From Firmicutes bacterium UBA5389 (lineage in GTDB: Bacteria; Bacillota; DTU025), in NCBI GenBank assembly GCA_002409965.1, contig DHON01000013.1:1-7428 (forward strand): a stretch of DNA of 7,428 nucleotides, given 5' to 3'. Below are positions 6,992 to 7,428 of this stretch, one piece after another. A program made the position numbers and the translations under genes. Each line of letters opens with the position of its first letter. Positions within the stretch are counted from its first letter, which is position 1. Under the pieces are notes generated by a model. It searched no databases and was not told where the DNA came from. It worked only from the letters and a program-made list of their open reading frames with translations.

Positions 6992-7428
6992 CTATTCACA
7001 CTTGCCTGGCGACTCAGAACCGTCCGGTTCGACAGACCCATCGGACTCGCAGGTGTAGGCAGGGAGGTCCTCGTCGCTCAGAACTTCGCGAAGACGCTCG
7101 TAAGCCTGCGCGCACCTGCGTCTGTGGCCTTCGAATCGCTCTTCTGGATAGTCGCCGGCAGTCCCAGTATACATGAGAAACTCCCAGTCGGAAGCCATCA
7201 TTAGCAGGAACTCGCGGAGGAACTCGTCCACATGGCCCTGCAAATCCCAGAAATCCCCGGGCCACGGGCCAAACGGCGTCAACACCCAGCTACCGTTGAC
7301 CACGTCTTCAAACTCCCATATCCTCTCCCACATCGGCCGGGTCCGCTCATTCATCCATACCGAGTGGTCGCAATTGACCCCCCACGACGACTCCTGCGGC
7401 TCGATTCGCTCAAGCCCGCTCGGCGCGC
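6992..7428 (-). CDS. C-terminal part of a GH57/DUF1957-type alpha-glucan branching enzyme
   Basis: The frame is open from the right edge to a TAG at 6994-6992, so only the last 144 residues are present. An ATG at 7354 is probably internal, since coherent sequence continues upstream of it. Two segments resemble the C-terminal region of GH57 1,4-alpha-glucan branching enzymes: ESSWGVNCDHSVWMNE (12-27 of the fragment), like the family's SSWG...VWLN pattern, and FLLMMASDWEFLMYTGTA (about 73-90), like its LLL..SSDW.F...TG.A stretch with following R and H residues. Such enzymes cut an alpha-1,4 chain and rejoin it as an alpha-1,6 branch. The catalytic Glu and Asp lie outside the window, so activity cannot be judged. 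The tail is acidic and Ser/Gly-rich (CESDGSVEPDGSESPGKCE). It is 37 bases upstream of glgA in the same direction, which supports a glycogen role. The assignment is from memory of the family. Confidence 0.7.
   Translation of the reverse strand, partial: APSGLERIEPQESSWGVNCDHSVWMNERTRPMWERIWEFEDVVNGSWVLTPFGPWPGDFWDLQGHVDEFLREFLLMMASDWEFLMYTGTAGDYPEERFEGHRRRCAQAYERLREVLSDEDLPAYTCESDGSVEPDGSESPGKCE

Noticed and set aside
1..7428. CRISPR arrays, tRNA or rRNA genes, insertion sequences, or defence or phage genes
   Set aside because: I found no regularly spaced direct repeats, cloverleaf-like sequences, transposase motifs or terminal repeats; nearly all of the window is explained by metabolic and transport genes.

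Overview
The window is ordinary bacterial chromosome holding parts of two unrelated transcription units that converge near position 4400. GC-rich coding, strong AGGAGG-type ribosome binding sites, frequent TTG and GTG starts and short intergenic gaps suggest a moderately GC-rich Gram-positive anaerobe (Bacillota, Clostridia- or Limnochordia-like). This is inferred from style and gene content, not from a marker gene.

Left unit, plus strand, 357-4355: a complete three-gene TAXI-type TRAP transporter operon. It encodes a secreted TAXI-family solute receptor, a small membrane-anchored DUF1850 protein, and a large fused 4TM/12TM TRAP permease. A plausible sigma-70-type promoter (291-319) precedes the receptor. 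Upstream, at 2-265 on the minus strand, an open frame reads off the left edge and may be a divergent gene; its proposed start codon lies in the loop of a 14-bp hairpin with one bulged base.

Right unit, minus strand, transcribed from the right edge down to 4450: the C-terminal part of a protein resembling GH57/DUF1957 alpha-glucan branching enzymes, then glycogen synthase (glgA), then a galactose-1-phosphate uridylyltransferase (galT). They are separated by 37 and 12 bases, so they are very likely one operon. Together they would extend and branch alpha-glucan and interconvert sugar-1-phosphates and UDP-sugars. A perfect 16-bp hairpin at 4396-4435 sits between the two converging units and probably terminates both.

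I see no tRNA, rRNA, CRISPR array, insertion sequence or defence or phage gene, and no clearly new biological system. The points most worth a second look are an apparent internal duplication of about 119 residues in the TRAP permease, the hairpin around the start of the left-edge frame, and the identity and role of the GalT encoded with glycogen genes.
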